64,000 bases of DNA from Leptospira terpstrae serovar Hualin str. LT 11-33 = ATCC 700639 (GCF_000332495.1 NZ_AOGW02000023.1:1-64000); one strand, 5' to 3'. Positions 17,069 to 25,884 are shown, numbered from the stretch's first letter. Program-made: numbers and translations. Notes: generated from the sequence alone by a model not told the origin.

Positions 17069-18862
17069 ATGAAACGATGGTTCATTCTTTTCACAATTCC
17101 CCTTTTACTTTTGGATTGCTCCAATAAAAAGAAGGGTTTATTACTTCTTCCATTTTTAGGTCTTGGCGATGGAACCCAAACTGCAACAGAAACTGCCAAA
17201 GGTGATGGAACTTTCACAGTTGTGGGACTTGAAACTACGGATCCAAGCCAAATCACAGCTCCCGTAGAAACGACTCCCACTGATGGTTCCACAAGTGGAG
17301 ACCAAACTTCGACGACCACGCCAGAAACTGAGGTGACAACACCTACGGCTCCTGCTCCCGCACCGGTTGCTTCTGCACCAACACCAGCACCCACAACGGT
17401 GGTCAATGAAACAACAACTGTTGTGGTAGACCAAACCAATGATGGTACCTTTAATTTTGAAACCAATGTCACTGTTCCTGTAACTGTCGTTGTAGAAAAC
17501 GAAGCAGGCCCAGTTGCCAATGCCCCTGTTACCATTACGGAAACAACGACTACGGGAGATCCCAATGTGGTTGGAGTGGGAACTACAGATTCCAACGGTT
17601 CTGTAACCATTCCGATTAGCGTTCCGCCTACTGTAACAACTGTAGAAGTGAGTATCATTGGTGTGAATCCAACCACGGGTGAAGTGGTAGAAATTACTGG
17701 ATCCGCTCCTGTACAACAACCGTCTACCGGTTCTGGTTCCGAAGGAACTGTCGTGGTTGCTCCCGTTGTCAATGTCGATACAACAAACTTCCAACCTGTT
17801 AATGGTTGCGTTCAAGCTGTTGATTCCGATTGCGATGGTATTGCCAATATTTACGATGAGTTTCCAGAAGATCCAAGTCTTGCAACTACAGCTCGTTCTG
17901 GAAGATATACAATTGCTTTTGAGGATATGTATCCTTCCGCAGGAGATGCTGACTTAAACGACCACTCGACTATATTTAGCACAGAGATGGACAAAACTCC
18001 AACTAACAAAGTGAAGTCGATCCGTGGAACCTACACCCATGTAGCAAAAGGTGCAGGATACAATCATGAACTCAGACTTTCTTTAAATGTTCCCACAAAT
18101 GCAACAGTGCAAGTCAGTTATGTAGACGGAAGTGGAAATCCATGGAATGGTTGTGCTTCTGCTCCTAAATACACTGCCAATGTTGGAGGAGATTGTACTG
18201 GTGGAACTTTGAATACAGCACAACTCAAAAGAGGGGTTCTCATCCTTCCAAGTTCTGACAAAACACTATTCGGTAGTAAAAATGCTCCGAATGCAGGATC
18301 TACTTTTACAATCAATGACTTTGTTCGTGGAGTGACTGCACAAGTAACAATCACTTTTGAAGAACCAGTAGATTTGAATGAGACAAAAAACCTTGTTGGT
18401 GGACATTTAAACTACTTCCTTGCAATCAACCAAAAGACAGATGGAGTGTTCAGACAAATCTATCGTCCAGGTTACTTCAAAGACAGTAAGGGAAAAGATT
18501 CCTTTATCGATAAAAATGGTTTTCCTTGGGCGATCATCGTTCCAGGAATCTTTAACCACCCAACAGAAGGTGACGACATTCGTAAACCGTCTACTTCGGG
18601 TTACATCTTCTTTAACTCTTGGATGCACTCTAATGGTGTGGCTCATAAAGATTGGTATCTTCATATCGATCAAATTCCAGCACCAAACCGTCCTTCGTAT
18701 GTAGTTCGAGTGAGTGATTTTTATGCTGACAATGGTTTTTCTGCCTATCTAATCAAAGCAGTTCGCAAAAATGCTTTGGAAGTTTCGGCTAGTTTGATTG
18801 TCGTAGGAGCTGCCCTTGGGTTCCTGATGAAAAAACGATTGGGAAAACAACAAGCAGCTTAA
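17069..18862 (+). CDS. lruC: LruC-domain lipoprotein
   Basis: 597 residues. A lipoprotein signal (LFTIPLLLLDCSNKKKG, Cys about 16) starts the protein. A Thr/Pro/Ala/Val-rich low-complexity stretch follows at about 45-130, then an Ig-like stalk to about 230. A calcium-type DSDCDGIANIYD repeat is at about 250. The LruC domain is at about 275-560, with its signature YTIAFEDMYPSAGDADLND. A C-terminal hydrophobic segment ends MKKRLGKQQ, an odd combination with an N-terminal lipid anchor. LruC of pathogenic Leptospira is an envelope lipoprotein recognised by sera in uveitis (family knowledge). Orthology with that gene, rather than a paralogue, is inference. Confidence 0.75.
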   Translation: MKRWFILFTIPLLLLDCSNKKKGLLLLPFLGLGDGTQTATETAKGDGTFTVVGLETTDPSQITAPVETTPTDGSTSGDQTSTTTPETEVTTPTAPAPAPVASAPTPAPTTVVNETTTVVVDQTNDGTFNFETNVTVPVTVVVENEAGPVANAPVTITETTTTGDPNVVGVGTTDSNGSVTIPISVPPTVTTVEVSIIGVNPTTGEVVEITGSAPVQQPSTGSGSEGTVVVAPVVNVDTTNFQPVNGCVQAVDSDCDGIANIYDEFPEDPSLATTARSGRYTIAFEDMYPSAGDADLNDHSTIFSTEMDKTPTNKVKSIRGTYTHVAKGAGYNHELRLSLNVPTNATVQVSYVDGSGNPWNGCASAPKYTANVGGDCTGGTLNTAQLKRGVLILPSSDKTLFGSKNAPNAGSTFTINDFVRGVTAQVTITFEEPVDLNETKNLVGGHLNYFLAINQKTDGVFRQIYRPGYFKDSKGKDSFIDKNGFPWAIIVPGIFNHPTEGDDIRKPSTSGYIFFNSWMHSNGVAHKDWYLHIDQIPAPNRPSYVVRVSDFYADNGFSAYLIKAVRKNALEVSASLIVVGAALGFLMKKRLGKQQAA

Positions 18863-18925
18863 ATAACTCTTCCTACCTTTCAAGAAGTCCTTCCTTCCTT
18901 CACTGGGGGGAGGATTTTTTGTTTT

Positions 18926-20335
18926 ATGGCCTCAGTCCTTCGATTTGCAAACAACGAGTATTTCCTTTCAGGAAATTTCGAATCCGATCTAAAATACCAA
19001 AATCCAATCCTTGTAGATCCACTCTGGAAAGGAACTAAACTCGAGACAAATTTAGATCGTTTCCCTCTCCCTGAATTGACTTCTCCGAATTCTTTTTGCC
19101 TGGTTACCTCTGGATCCTCTGGAATTCCAAAAATGGTATGGAAAGAGTGGGAAGAGATCGAAAATGAAATTTCCTATTGGACAAGAGATCCGGAAGTTCG
19201 ATCGCTTTATTTGGATTCAAACAAGGTCTATGTGCAGGTCCCTCTTTGTCATTTGTATGGATTACTCTGGGGTTATTTAATACCCAAAAGTCTTGGGATC
19301 CCGATCGAATTTGGTTTTCCTCAAAAGGAAGAAAAACTATGGATCACATCCGCTCCCCAGTTACAAAAAACCTTCTCAGAAGAGCGACCACTTCCCCAAT
19401 CCGCCGTTGTTTCCGGAATGAAATTCCCTGTACCTTTGTCTCGCATATTGAGAGACCGCGGCGGCATTTCCCTATTGGAAATCTATGGATCAACGGAAAC
19501 CGGTGGGATGGGCCGTAGAGACCCACTAAGGCAAAACCGTTTTCAACTCCTACCTGGGTTGGAAACAAAATTTCAAATCATAGAAGGAATGGAAGAAAAT
19601 GAACTGCAAATCCAAAGCCCATTTCTTTCACGAAAGTCTTTCGTACTAGGAAACCAAGGTTGGACCAAAGAAGAAATTCCACCTAACGAATACTATTCAA
19701 CAGGAGATTCAGGGAATTGGTCAGAACTTGGTTGGTTTCTTTTGGGACGAAAGGATCGAATCATCAAACACAATGGAAAACGAGTTTCTTTGGATCGGAT
19801 TGAATCGGAAGTTTTAGGTCTTTCGTTAGATGGTGAGTTTTTCTGTGTTCCCGTTTCCGATGATTATGGGCAAACCATAGGTCTTTTTTCTACAGGAACC
19901 TTAACTGCACCGGAAATTTTACATATCTTGAGAAAAGAACTACCAGAGAGTCATCTACCAAAAGTAGTGATCACAAATTTATCTTTGCCCAAACTTCCGA
20001 ATGGAAAACCAGACTATTCTACCATCACCAAACTTTGTAATGAGGAATACCAAAGGATACAAAACCAAATTACAAAGGTAAAGAATACGAATTCCATTGA
20101 TTCTCATTCGAGTGTAATGGAGATTTTAGAATCTATCCTGGGAATAAAACCAGAACCAGGTAAACATTTAGTGTACAATTATGGAATGGATTCAATCCAA
20201 TATATGGATTTGATTTTGAAATTGGAGAGAAAAATAGAATATAAAATCCCAGAAGAAGACAAACGAACCAGTTACTTCGCTAGTCTTTCTGGGATTGAAG
20301 AGTACATTAGAGAAAAACTTTATTTGTTAAAATAA
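18926..20335 (+). CDS. Short AMP-dependent ligase fused to an acyl-carrier domain, candidate chromophore ligase
   Basis: 469 residues. An adenylate-forming domain has LVTSGSSGIPKMVWK (P-loop, about 58-72), LCHLYGLLWG, LLEIYGSTETGG, YSTGD and GRKDRIIKHNGKRVSLDRIE. Only about 57 residues precede the P-loop, against nearly 190 in standard 4-coumarate ligases, so the N-terminal subdomain is cut down. Residues 391-469 are a carrier-protein domain with phosphopantetheine site GMDSIQY (Ser423). GGAGG precedes the ATG. It ends 6 bp from the convergent PYP gene. PYP clusters elsewhere contain a p-coumarate:CoA ligase, so activation of p-coumarate is plausible. A fatty-acid or peptide ligase is the alternative. 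Confidence 0.75.
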   Translation: MASVLRFANNEYFLSGNFESDLKYQNPILVDPLWKGTKLETNLDRFPLPELTSPNSFCLVTSGSSGIPKMVWKEWEEIENEISYWTRDPEVRSLYLDSNKVYVQVPLCHLYGLLWGYLIPKSLGIPIEFGFPQKEEKLWITSAPQLQKTFSEERPLPQSAVVSGMKFPVPLSRILRDRGGISLLEIYGSTETGGMGRRDPLRQNRFQLLPGLETKFQIIEGMEENELQIQSPFLSRKSFVLGNQGWTKEEIPPNEYYSTGDSGNWSELGWFLLGRKDRIIKHNGKRVSLDRIESEVLGLSLDGEFFCVPVSDDYGQTIGLFSTGTLTAPEILHILRKELPESHLPKVVITNLSLPKLPNGKPDYSTITKLCNEEYQRIQNQITKVKNTNSIDSHSSVMEILESILGIKPEPGKHLVYNYGMDSIQYMDLILKLERKIEYKIPEEDKRTSYFASLSGIEEYIREKLYLLK

Positions 20336-20341
20336 AATCCA

Positions 20342-20713
20342 TTACCTCAATTTGACAAAGATCCAATTAGTATCGGATGTTTTATCATGATACAAATGGA
20401 TGACAACATTGGTGGGCTTCATTTTATAAGTGAACACATAGTTAAAAGCAATGTCTAAATCGCCAGTCAACATTCCTTCTTTAAATCTTCCATAAAAAAT
20501 TCTGTTATTTGTACAAATGGCAACTTCTGTGAAAAAGTTTTTTCCCACTGCTGTTTGAATGGGGACATTGGCAAGTTCCGACTCATATTTGTTATATAAT
20601 AAGATTTTTCCATTTCCATCGACTTTCACAACTCCGAAAGCTGCTGCATCGGCCTCGGCTTGGGTCAGTGTTCCCAGTTTGCCAAGAATATTTGGGTCTA
20701 TAAATTTGCTCAT
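20342..20713 (-). CDS. pyp: Photoactive yellow protein homologue (blue-light PAS sensor)
   Basis: 123 residues from ATG 20713 (a GTG three bases upstream is possible). It aligns without gaps over the full length of the 125-residue Halorhodospira PYP. Conserved matches include AFGVVKVDGNGKIL, GKNFFTEVAICT, FYGRFKEG and the YWVFVKR-like WIFVKLR end. Chromophore residues are kept: Cys67 (PYP Cys69), Tyr40 (Tyr42), Glu44 (Glu46), Tyr92 (Tyr94) and Met98 (Met100). Arg52 and Thr50 of PYP are replaced by Val and Ala. This predicts a p-coumarate thioester on Cys67. It lies 30 bp downstream of a coiled-coil gene and opposite the ligase-carrier gene. Confidence 0.92.
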   Translation of the reverse strand: MSKFIDPNILGKLGTLTQAEADAAAFGVVKVDGNGKILLYNKYESELANVPIQTAVGKNFFTEVAICTNNRIFYGRFKEGMLTGDLDIAFNYVFTYKMKPTNVVIHLYHDKTSDTNWIFVKLR

Positions 20714-20743
20714 CACTTTAGTTCCTAATCTAATTAAGTTTTT

Positions 20744-21148
20744 TTAAGTTTCGTATTCAGAATACATGGAATTCAATTGTTCTTCCATTCCTTGGATGAG
20801 TGCGATCACTTCTTCCATAGAATTTGTTTTTGTTTTTGCAAACAATTGTTCCTTTTCTGCATATAAGTCAGAGAGTTGTTCTTCTAGTAATACAACTTCT
20901 ACAGAGTTTGACTGGTCTGACACTGGAATGGAAATAGAATTTTCTTTTTCCGCATACAATGCCTCTACCTGAGTGACCAGGTCTTTTGTCACTTCAATCA
21001 GGCTAGTGACATCTTCTGCACCGCGCACTTGACTGCGAACCAATTCATTGATCCAATAGATTACAGAATTTTGAGACTTTGCCTTTTCTAAACGCAAACG
21101 TTCGGACAAAGGATAATGTTCGTCGATTTCCCTTTTTGTAAATATCAT
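20744..21148 (-). CDS. Coiled-coil protein upstream of PYP, unknown function
   Basis: 134 residues, soluble, acidic, with no recognised domain. Residues about 50-134 are helical heptads with three similar elements (ALYAEKE, DLYAEKE, SMYSEYE). The N-terminal part has ERLRLEKAKSQNSVIYWINE. It is the first gene of a two-gene minus-strand unit with PYP and diverges from the methyl-accepting protein gene 71 bp away. A role linking PYP to the receptor is inference from position only. Confidence 0.7.
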   Translation of the reverse strand: MIFTKREIDEHYPLSERLRLEKAKSQNSVIYWINELVRSQVRGAEDVTSLIEVTKDLVTQVEALYAEKENSISIPVSDQSNSVEVVLLEEQLSDLYAEKEQLFAKTKTNSMEEVIALIQGMEEQLNSMYSEYET

Positions 21149-21219
21149 AGTCTAATTCATTAGATGGTGAAACGTGGTACTTTATATAAAAAAAAATAAA
21201 AAAGATACACGAAAATCTA

Positions 21220-22461
21220 ATGATAAATAACAACAATCGATTGGCATTCATCAATGATAACCAAGGAACTTATCGACAATTCGTTCGTTTGGAAATCTAC
21301 TTAGTAACAATCCTAATTTGTTTATCCCTCACTGTCCTATTCCAATCATTCGCTGGAAGTTTACCCCCTGGAATATCGATATCGATCCTTGTGGCTACGT
21401 TATTATTTACCTGTCTCTACTTCTTCCTTCTCGCAAAAAAAAGAAAAATTTTTTTAGCGTTGCTAAACACGAAAACTAAAACCACCGATCCAGTCATTTT
21501 ACTTTCCGAACTTGGCATCAACATCCAAGAATATTCAGATTCACTTTTACAAAACTGTTCCTCCCTCAATAAACGAATGGACACAATCAGTATTCATATC
21601 GTAGACCTAAATGAAAAAATACATACGGCAGGCCAAGACATTGACCGAGTTTATCAAATTGTATCACAGCTAGCTACGGAAGAAGTTAAACTAATGGAAG
21701 CTGTAGGAAAAACTTCGGAAGAAATCGATATAATGTTTGAAATTGTGAATATTGTGATTGGGGAAATCCAAAATCGAAATGAAACTATGGAGAACTTAGT
21801 TTTTTTAAGTAAGGACGGAAGAGTTAAGGTAGGTGATACAAATAAAACGATTAAAAAGTTTAGCGAATCTTCTGGAAATATTTTGAAACTGATTGATTTA
21901 ATCAATGGAGTTTCAAAAGAAACAAACCTACTTGCCATCAATGCTGCCATTGAAGCAACTCACTCTGGTTCCGAGGGAAAGGGATTCACCGTAATCGCTG
22001 ATGAGATTGGAAAGTTATCTACCATGACTGCAAACAACGCAAAACAAATCACAAAGATACTCAAAGAAAATATAAGTGACTATGGAAAAGCAGAGAAATT
22101 AGGTTTTGAATCAAGTAACGCCTTTCAATTCATCGCTGATGAAATTCATATAGTTCACGGTACGATAGCGGAAGTCATCCAGTCCATTCAAGAATTGAAA
22201 TCAAGAGGTGGCGCCATCCTTTCCAAAGCAAAAACACTGGATGATATTGCGGAACGTGTAAGGGACACTTCTGGAGAAGTTTATGGAGAAATTGTAACTT
22301 TACATTCAAACTTAGTAGATATCCAGGGACTTTCGGAGACCATTCATATGGAATGTGAGGAAATTCGAAACTCACAACAGACCATTCTGCAATTCACTGA
22401 GGCTTTGAGAAAACAACTAAGTGTAACTACAAACCCGACGGATGAAATTTTAAATCTCTAA
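21220..22461 (+). CDS. Methyl-accepting chemotaxis-type protein without sensor or HAMP domain
   Basis: 413 residues. Two adjacent membrane helices (about 27-48 and 53-74) are separated by only a few residues, so there is no periplasmic ligand domain. No HAMP is evident. A long cytoplasmic signalling helix pair follows, with the hairpin tip INGVSKETNLLAINAAIEAT then EGKGFTVIADEIGKLS. This is close to the receptor consensus but divergent (ATHSGSEGKG in place of AARAGEQGRG). The signal must come from inside the cell or from a partner. It is divergent from the coiled-coil/PYP unit, which makes light input an attractive idea. Confidence 0.87.
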   Translation: MINNNNRLAFINDNQGTYRQFVRLEIYLVTILICLSLTVLFQSFAGSLPPGISISILVATLLFTCLYFFLLAKKRKIFLALLNTKTKTTDPVILLSELGINIQEYSDSLLQNCSSLNKRMDTISIHIVDLNEKIHTAGQDIDRVYQIVSQLATEEVKLMEAVGKTSEEIDIMFEIVNIVIGEIQNRNETMENLVFLSKDGRVKVGDTNKTIKKFSESSGNILKLIDLINGVSKETNLLAINAAIEATHSGSEGKGFTVIADEIGKLSTMTANNAKQITKILKENISDYGKAEKLGFESSNAFQFIADEIHIVHGTIAEVIQSIQELKSRGGAILSKAKTLDDIAERVRDTSGEVYGEIVTLHSNLVDIQGLSETIHMECEEIRNSQQTILQFTEALRKQLSVTTNPTDEILNL

Positions 22462-22542
22462 AAAATCTTAAATTCAATTATTTCCCTTTTTGAATCCCAA
22501 GAAATAATAGACCGATCATTCTATACTTTTCAACCTGGGCTT

Positions 22543-23037
22543 ATGAGACACAGAGATATTCTACTAGAATACAAAGTAAACCCCTTATGGCATTTTTTAG
22601 AACAAACCTACGGGTTCGAACAAGCCTTTCGTATGTTTAAACCTTATGAAGGTGCCAATATCCTACCAAAACTTCTGGATCAAAACACGATGGTTGTTAC
22701 AATGCCACTCATACTTTCCAATACGAATTATGTGGGGACACATTTCGGGGGGTCACTTTATTCTATGTGTGATCCTTTTTTTATGTTTTTACTAATGATG
22801 AATTTGGGAAAAGATTATATGGTTTGGGACAAAGGAGCAAAAATAGATTTTGTCAAACCTGGAGAAGGTACAGTGACTGCCACCTTCCATATCCCTAACA
22901 GTGAATTTGAAGACTTAAAGGAACTCTTAAAAAAAGAGAAAAAAACCATTCGAACCTATGAAACTGAAGTGCTTGGTGAAGATGGCAAAACTGTCGCCAA
23001 AGTTACAAAGGATTTATACATTCGACGGTTGGTATAA
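22543..23037 (+). CDS. DUF4442 hotdog-fold protein (thioesterase-like)
   Basis: 164 residues. The segment NTNYVGTHFGGSLYSMCDPFF matches the central helix entry of DUF4442/PaaI-like hotdog proteins. The rest (GAKIDFVKPGEGTVTATF, YETEVLGEDGKTVAKVTKDLYIRR) fits the sheet of that fold. An acyl-CoA thioesterase activity is possible but unproven for this family. It lies 81 bp after the chemoreceptor gene on the same strand and converges on the membrane protein gene at 23042. It could be a bystander of the PYP cluster. Confidence 0.8.
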   Translation: MRHRDILLEYKVNPLWHFLEQTYGFEQAFRMFKPYEGANILPKLLDQNTMVVTMPLILSNTNYVGTHFGGSLYSMCDPFFMFLLMMNLGKDYMVWDKGAKIDFVKPGEGTVTATFHIPNSEFEDLKELLKKEKKTIRTYETEVLGEDGKTVAKVTKDLYIRRLV

Positions 23038-23041
23038 AACT

Positions 23042-25120
23042 TTAAAATTGGATTCGGTTGCTTCCGTCAAACCCAGACCTAGGCAATCGAAATTCTAATT
23101 TCGATCTAGATTTTAGTCGGATATAGGATGCACCCTTAGGACATTCTCCAGACCATGAGTATCCTTGACTAACTTCAGAAAATAACTCTTGTTTAATGAT
23201 AGTTCGGTCAGAATTCAAAAACAATATTTCCACAACTAAACTTTTGCCGTTTGTTTCTAAAAATATCCGGCCAACACGTGCCGCAGCATATTCTGAAAGT
23301 TTCCATTCCCAAACCTTTCCATGAAATTCATATTCATAGTTAGGTGACCTTGGGAGGAGTGTTGCTGCCGATTGGTACTCTCCTAATTGGTTTTTACGAA
23401 ACTCAGATCCAATCCCTAAATCCCAAAACCTCCCCGAATAAAAAAGGGCATAGTTCAATGGTAGACCCACAGAAAGAATGAGGAGTAAGGGAGAAAACCA
23501 AATGGTTTTTCTGAATTTATCGAAAGAAGGAGAATGTCCTGATCCCTTTTCTCCAAGTAGGATTAAATAAAAACAAAGGAAAGCACCATCGAAATTTTGG
23601 ATCTGAACTCCAAAACAAAGTGGGATCAGAAGTAATAATGTCTGTTTCCAAAGTCCACGTTCCCATACAAATAATCCTATCAAAAACAAAAAGACAACTG
23701 TACCAAGAATCCCTAAGTCATGTACCAACCACAAATAAAAGTTAGGTGGAAAATCAATCATTCCATTTGTAGTTTTAGTTCCCATTCGGGAAGGATCGAG
23801 TAAACCTAAAGGAAAAGATCCAATTCCATTTCCTAACCAAAGGTTATTTTTTATGCCTTCTACACAAATGGTGAGTAATTCCGCTCGAATCAAATCCATT
23901 CGCTTCAACGCTAAATATGGATCCGATTTCCAAACTGGTAAAGCAGTCATAAAGCGTTTGGATAACTCTACCAAGTCCCAATCTTTTTGTAAAAAACTAA
24001 GTCCGTACAAAGTAAGAAATCCAAGGACTGGGATGAATAAATACAATACAATCCTTGTGATTCTTTTTTTTGTAATTGAGATAATCCACATATCGGTGGT
24101 TAGATGAATGATTCCAATCGATATTGAAATGGTCCAAATCACCCAAAAAGCTTTTCCTTGTTTTAAACCAAGCCAAGTCACAAAGAAAAACGATAAAATC
24201 GCAAGAACCAAACTAAATCTTTCTTTGGATTTACGCCAATTGGAGATAAGTTTTGAGATCCATAACAAAGAAAGGGTGGGTAGGAGCCAAGAAGCAGATC
24301 CTGAGTCTTGTAATAGTCCTGTGGTTCGGCCAACTTTAACACTTTCCAAAGTCCCTTCGGAAAAGAATTCCAAACTCCAGATGGATTGAATCGCCATGAA
24401 GAGTAAATTAATTCCAAGTCCTAAAAAAAGCCCAAAACGTATCTGCTCCGATAAACTGTCCTTAGACGGTGTAGGCATAGACCTTTCTTCGGAAAACAAA
24501 TACAACAAAACAAAAACAATAGGAACTAAAATCTTACAAGAAAGTCCCATAGCTTCTCTAGAAGATAGAGAGGGAAAGTACATATACTCTTGGATTCCAA
24601 GCCCTGAAATCAAACCAAGTCCTTGGTATTGGAAAAGACAAAGTAAAGTCAGAATAGAAAGAAACAAAATAAATCCAAAGTATGTAGAATACCAAATCGG
24701 TTGGCTGGATTTTCCTGTGGGATTACGGATCATCCAATCGGTTAAAATTTGTTCCGATTGTTTCGGAAGGGCCGTTTCATTCCTTCCTAGGAGCACAAGG
24801 ATAACTTCTCTCGTCCAAATACCAAGGATGGAACCTAGAAATAGTCCCACAAGTTGGTAAGAGCCAACCATAGGCAGTCCTGACAAATAAGGAAGCCTGA
24901 GAAACGTAAAAACCCCAAGGGCTGTGAAGATCCGACCCCACTTCCTTTGGTAAAGCTGCGGAAAAAATGCAAAAGCAAATTGTAAAAGAAAAGAAGGATA
25001 GAAGGAAGTAGCCGGGACAGGTTCTACATAACGATGGAGGCTCCATACAGAAAAAGTACAAAGAAAAAAGAATAGAAGATCAAAAATAGGTAAAGAACGC
25101 AGGCGGCCTAGAAAATTCAC
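23042..25120 (-). CDS. O-antigen ligase/polymerase-like multi-spanning membrane protein
   Basis: 692 residues. About a dozen hydrophobic helices fill the first 540 residues. A large loop near 400-450 contains NLWLGNGIGSFPLGLLDPSR, the Wzy_C-type hallmark of O-antigen ligases and polymerases. A soluble C-terminal domain of about 150 residues (from about SGRFWDLGIGSEF) is beta-rich, probably periplasmic. It probably acts on lipid-linked glycans at the inner membrane. It is isolated from other sugar genes here, so the substrate cannot be guessed. Confidence 0.75.
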   Translation of the reverse strand: MNFLGRLRSLPIFDLLFFFLCTFSVWSLHRYVEPVPATSFYPSFLLQFAFAFFPQLYQRKWGRIFTALGVFTFLRLPYLSGLPMVGSYQLVGLFLGSILGIWTREVILVLLGRNETALPKQSEQILTDWMIRNPTGKSSQPIWYSTYFGFILFLSILTLLCLFQYQGLGLISGLGIQEYMYFPSLSSREAMGLSCKILVPIVFVLLYLFSEERSMPTPSKDSLSEQIRFGLFLGLGINLLFMAIQSIWSLEFFSEGTLESVKVGRTTGLLQDSGSASWLLPTLSLLWISKLISNWRKSKERFSLVLAILSFFFVTWLGLKQGKAFWVIWTISISIGIIHLTTDMWIISITKKRITRIVLYLFIPVLGFLTLYGLSFLQKDWDLVELSKRFMTALPVWKSDPYLALKRMDLIRAELLTICVEGIKNNLWLGNGIGSFPLGLLDPSRMGTKTTNGMIDFPPNFYLWLVHDLGILGTVVFLFLIGLFVWERGLWKQTLLLLIPLCFGVQIQNFDGAFLCFYLILLGEKGSGHSPSFDKFRKTIWFSPLLLILSVGLPLNYALFYSGRFWDLGIGSEFRKNQLGEYQSAATLLPRSPNYEYEFHGKVWEWKLSEYAAARVGRIFLETNGKSLVVEILFLNSDRTIIKQELFSEVSQGYSWSGECPKGASYIRLKSRSKLEFRLPRSGFDGSNRIQF

Positions 25121-25221
25121 GATAGAAAGAGTTTAGAGCCTGGCTCAGTGAATCAATTGTAAATTTAAAGGAATCGGGAGAATTCGGTGTGTTTGGTGAG
25201 AAAAAGAATAAAGGGATTCTC

Positions 25222-25680
25222 TTAGTCTAGAGAATCCACGTCCATTCCGGTGGCAGGATAGGCAGACAAAGAATCCATGCGGTAACCAGCACGATTTCGG
25301 CTTTTCGCCATTTGTTCTGCAAATTCTACAGTAAATCTTGTCCACGGAATCGCCTTTAGTCTTGCGATTGGAATTTTTTTCTTAGTTCCTTCGCAGATCC
25401 CGTAGGTTCCGTTTTCAATCTTTTCTAACGCAAGTTCGATCTCACGTAGAGTTTCAATTTCGTTTTCAGTCAAAACAGAAGTTAAGGCCTCTGAATTGAG
25501 TTCGGATGCGATGTCCGCAATATCCCCCATCTCCTTCAATCCGGAAGGAGAACTGGTGTCTTCCCACTGGTTGAGTTTGATGAGAAGCGACTCTTTTTTC
25601 TCTTGAAGGAGCTCACGCACCTCTTCGATAAACTTTTTGTCGACTCCCTTCTCTGAAGATTTTGCAGCTGGTTTCGGCAT
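25222..25680 (-). CDS. DksA/TraR-family protein lacking the zinc-finger cysteines
   Basis: 152 residues. A coiled coil (about 15-92) carries MGDIADIASELN, which keeps the two Asp of the DksA coiled-coil tip (Asp53, Asp56). The globular part reads GTYGICEGTKKKIPIARLKA IPWTRF. It preserves the IPxxRLKAIPxxR signature, but three of the four zinc cysteines are gone and Cys96 is the only one left. It would bind RNA polymerase through the secondary channel (family knowledge) in a zinc-independent form. It begins 8 bases after the rpmG stop, so it is co-transcribed with ribosomal protein L33. Confidence 0.85.
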   Translation of the reverse strand: MPKPAAKSSEKGVDKKFIEEVRELLQEKKESLLIKLNQWEDTSSPSGLKEMGDIADIASELNSEALTSVLTENEIETLREIELALEKIENGTYGICEGTKKKIPIARLKAIPWTRFTVEFAEQMAKSRNRAGYRMDSLSAYPATGMDVDSLD

Positions 25681-25688
25681 CTTATCCC

Positions 25689-25850
25689 TTAGACTTTGGA
25701 TTCCTTGTGATCAGTATGTGATTTGCAAAATTTGCAATATTTTTTAGTCACAAGTTTTTCCGACTTCGTCTTCTTATTTTTAGTCTGGAAGTAATTTGAC
25801 CGCCCAGGTATCGCACATGGGACACAGGTTAGTTTTATGATTTCTCTCAT
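25689..25850 (-). CDS. rpmG: 50S ribosomal protein L33
   Basis: 53 residues from ATG 25850, beginning MREIIKLTCVPCAIPGRSNY. The family's K-rich middle (FQTKNKKTKSEKL) and KKYCKFCKSHTDHKE end are present. The two CxxC pairs (Cys9/12 and Cys39/42) make it the zinc-binding form of L33. It is 8 bases upstream of the DksA-like gene, forming a small operon. Confidence 0.95.
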   Translation of the reverse strand: MREIIKLTCVPCAIPGRSNYFQTKNKKTKSEKLVTKKYCKFCKSHTDHKESKV

Positions 25851-25884
25851 AATTTATGCCATGACGTACCGACCCCATATATAG

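Noticed and set aside
17038..17815. Long open frames on the minus strand opposite the lipoprotein gene
   Set aside because: They mirror the Thr/Pro/Val-rich repeats of the plus-strand gene and show biased composition with no domain or start signal.
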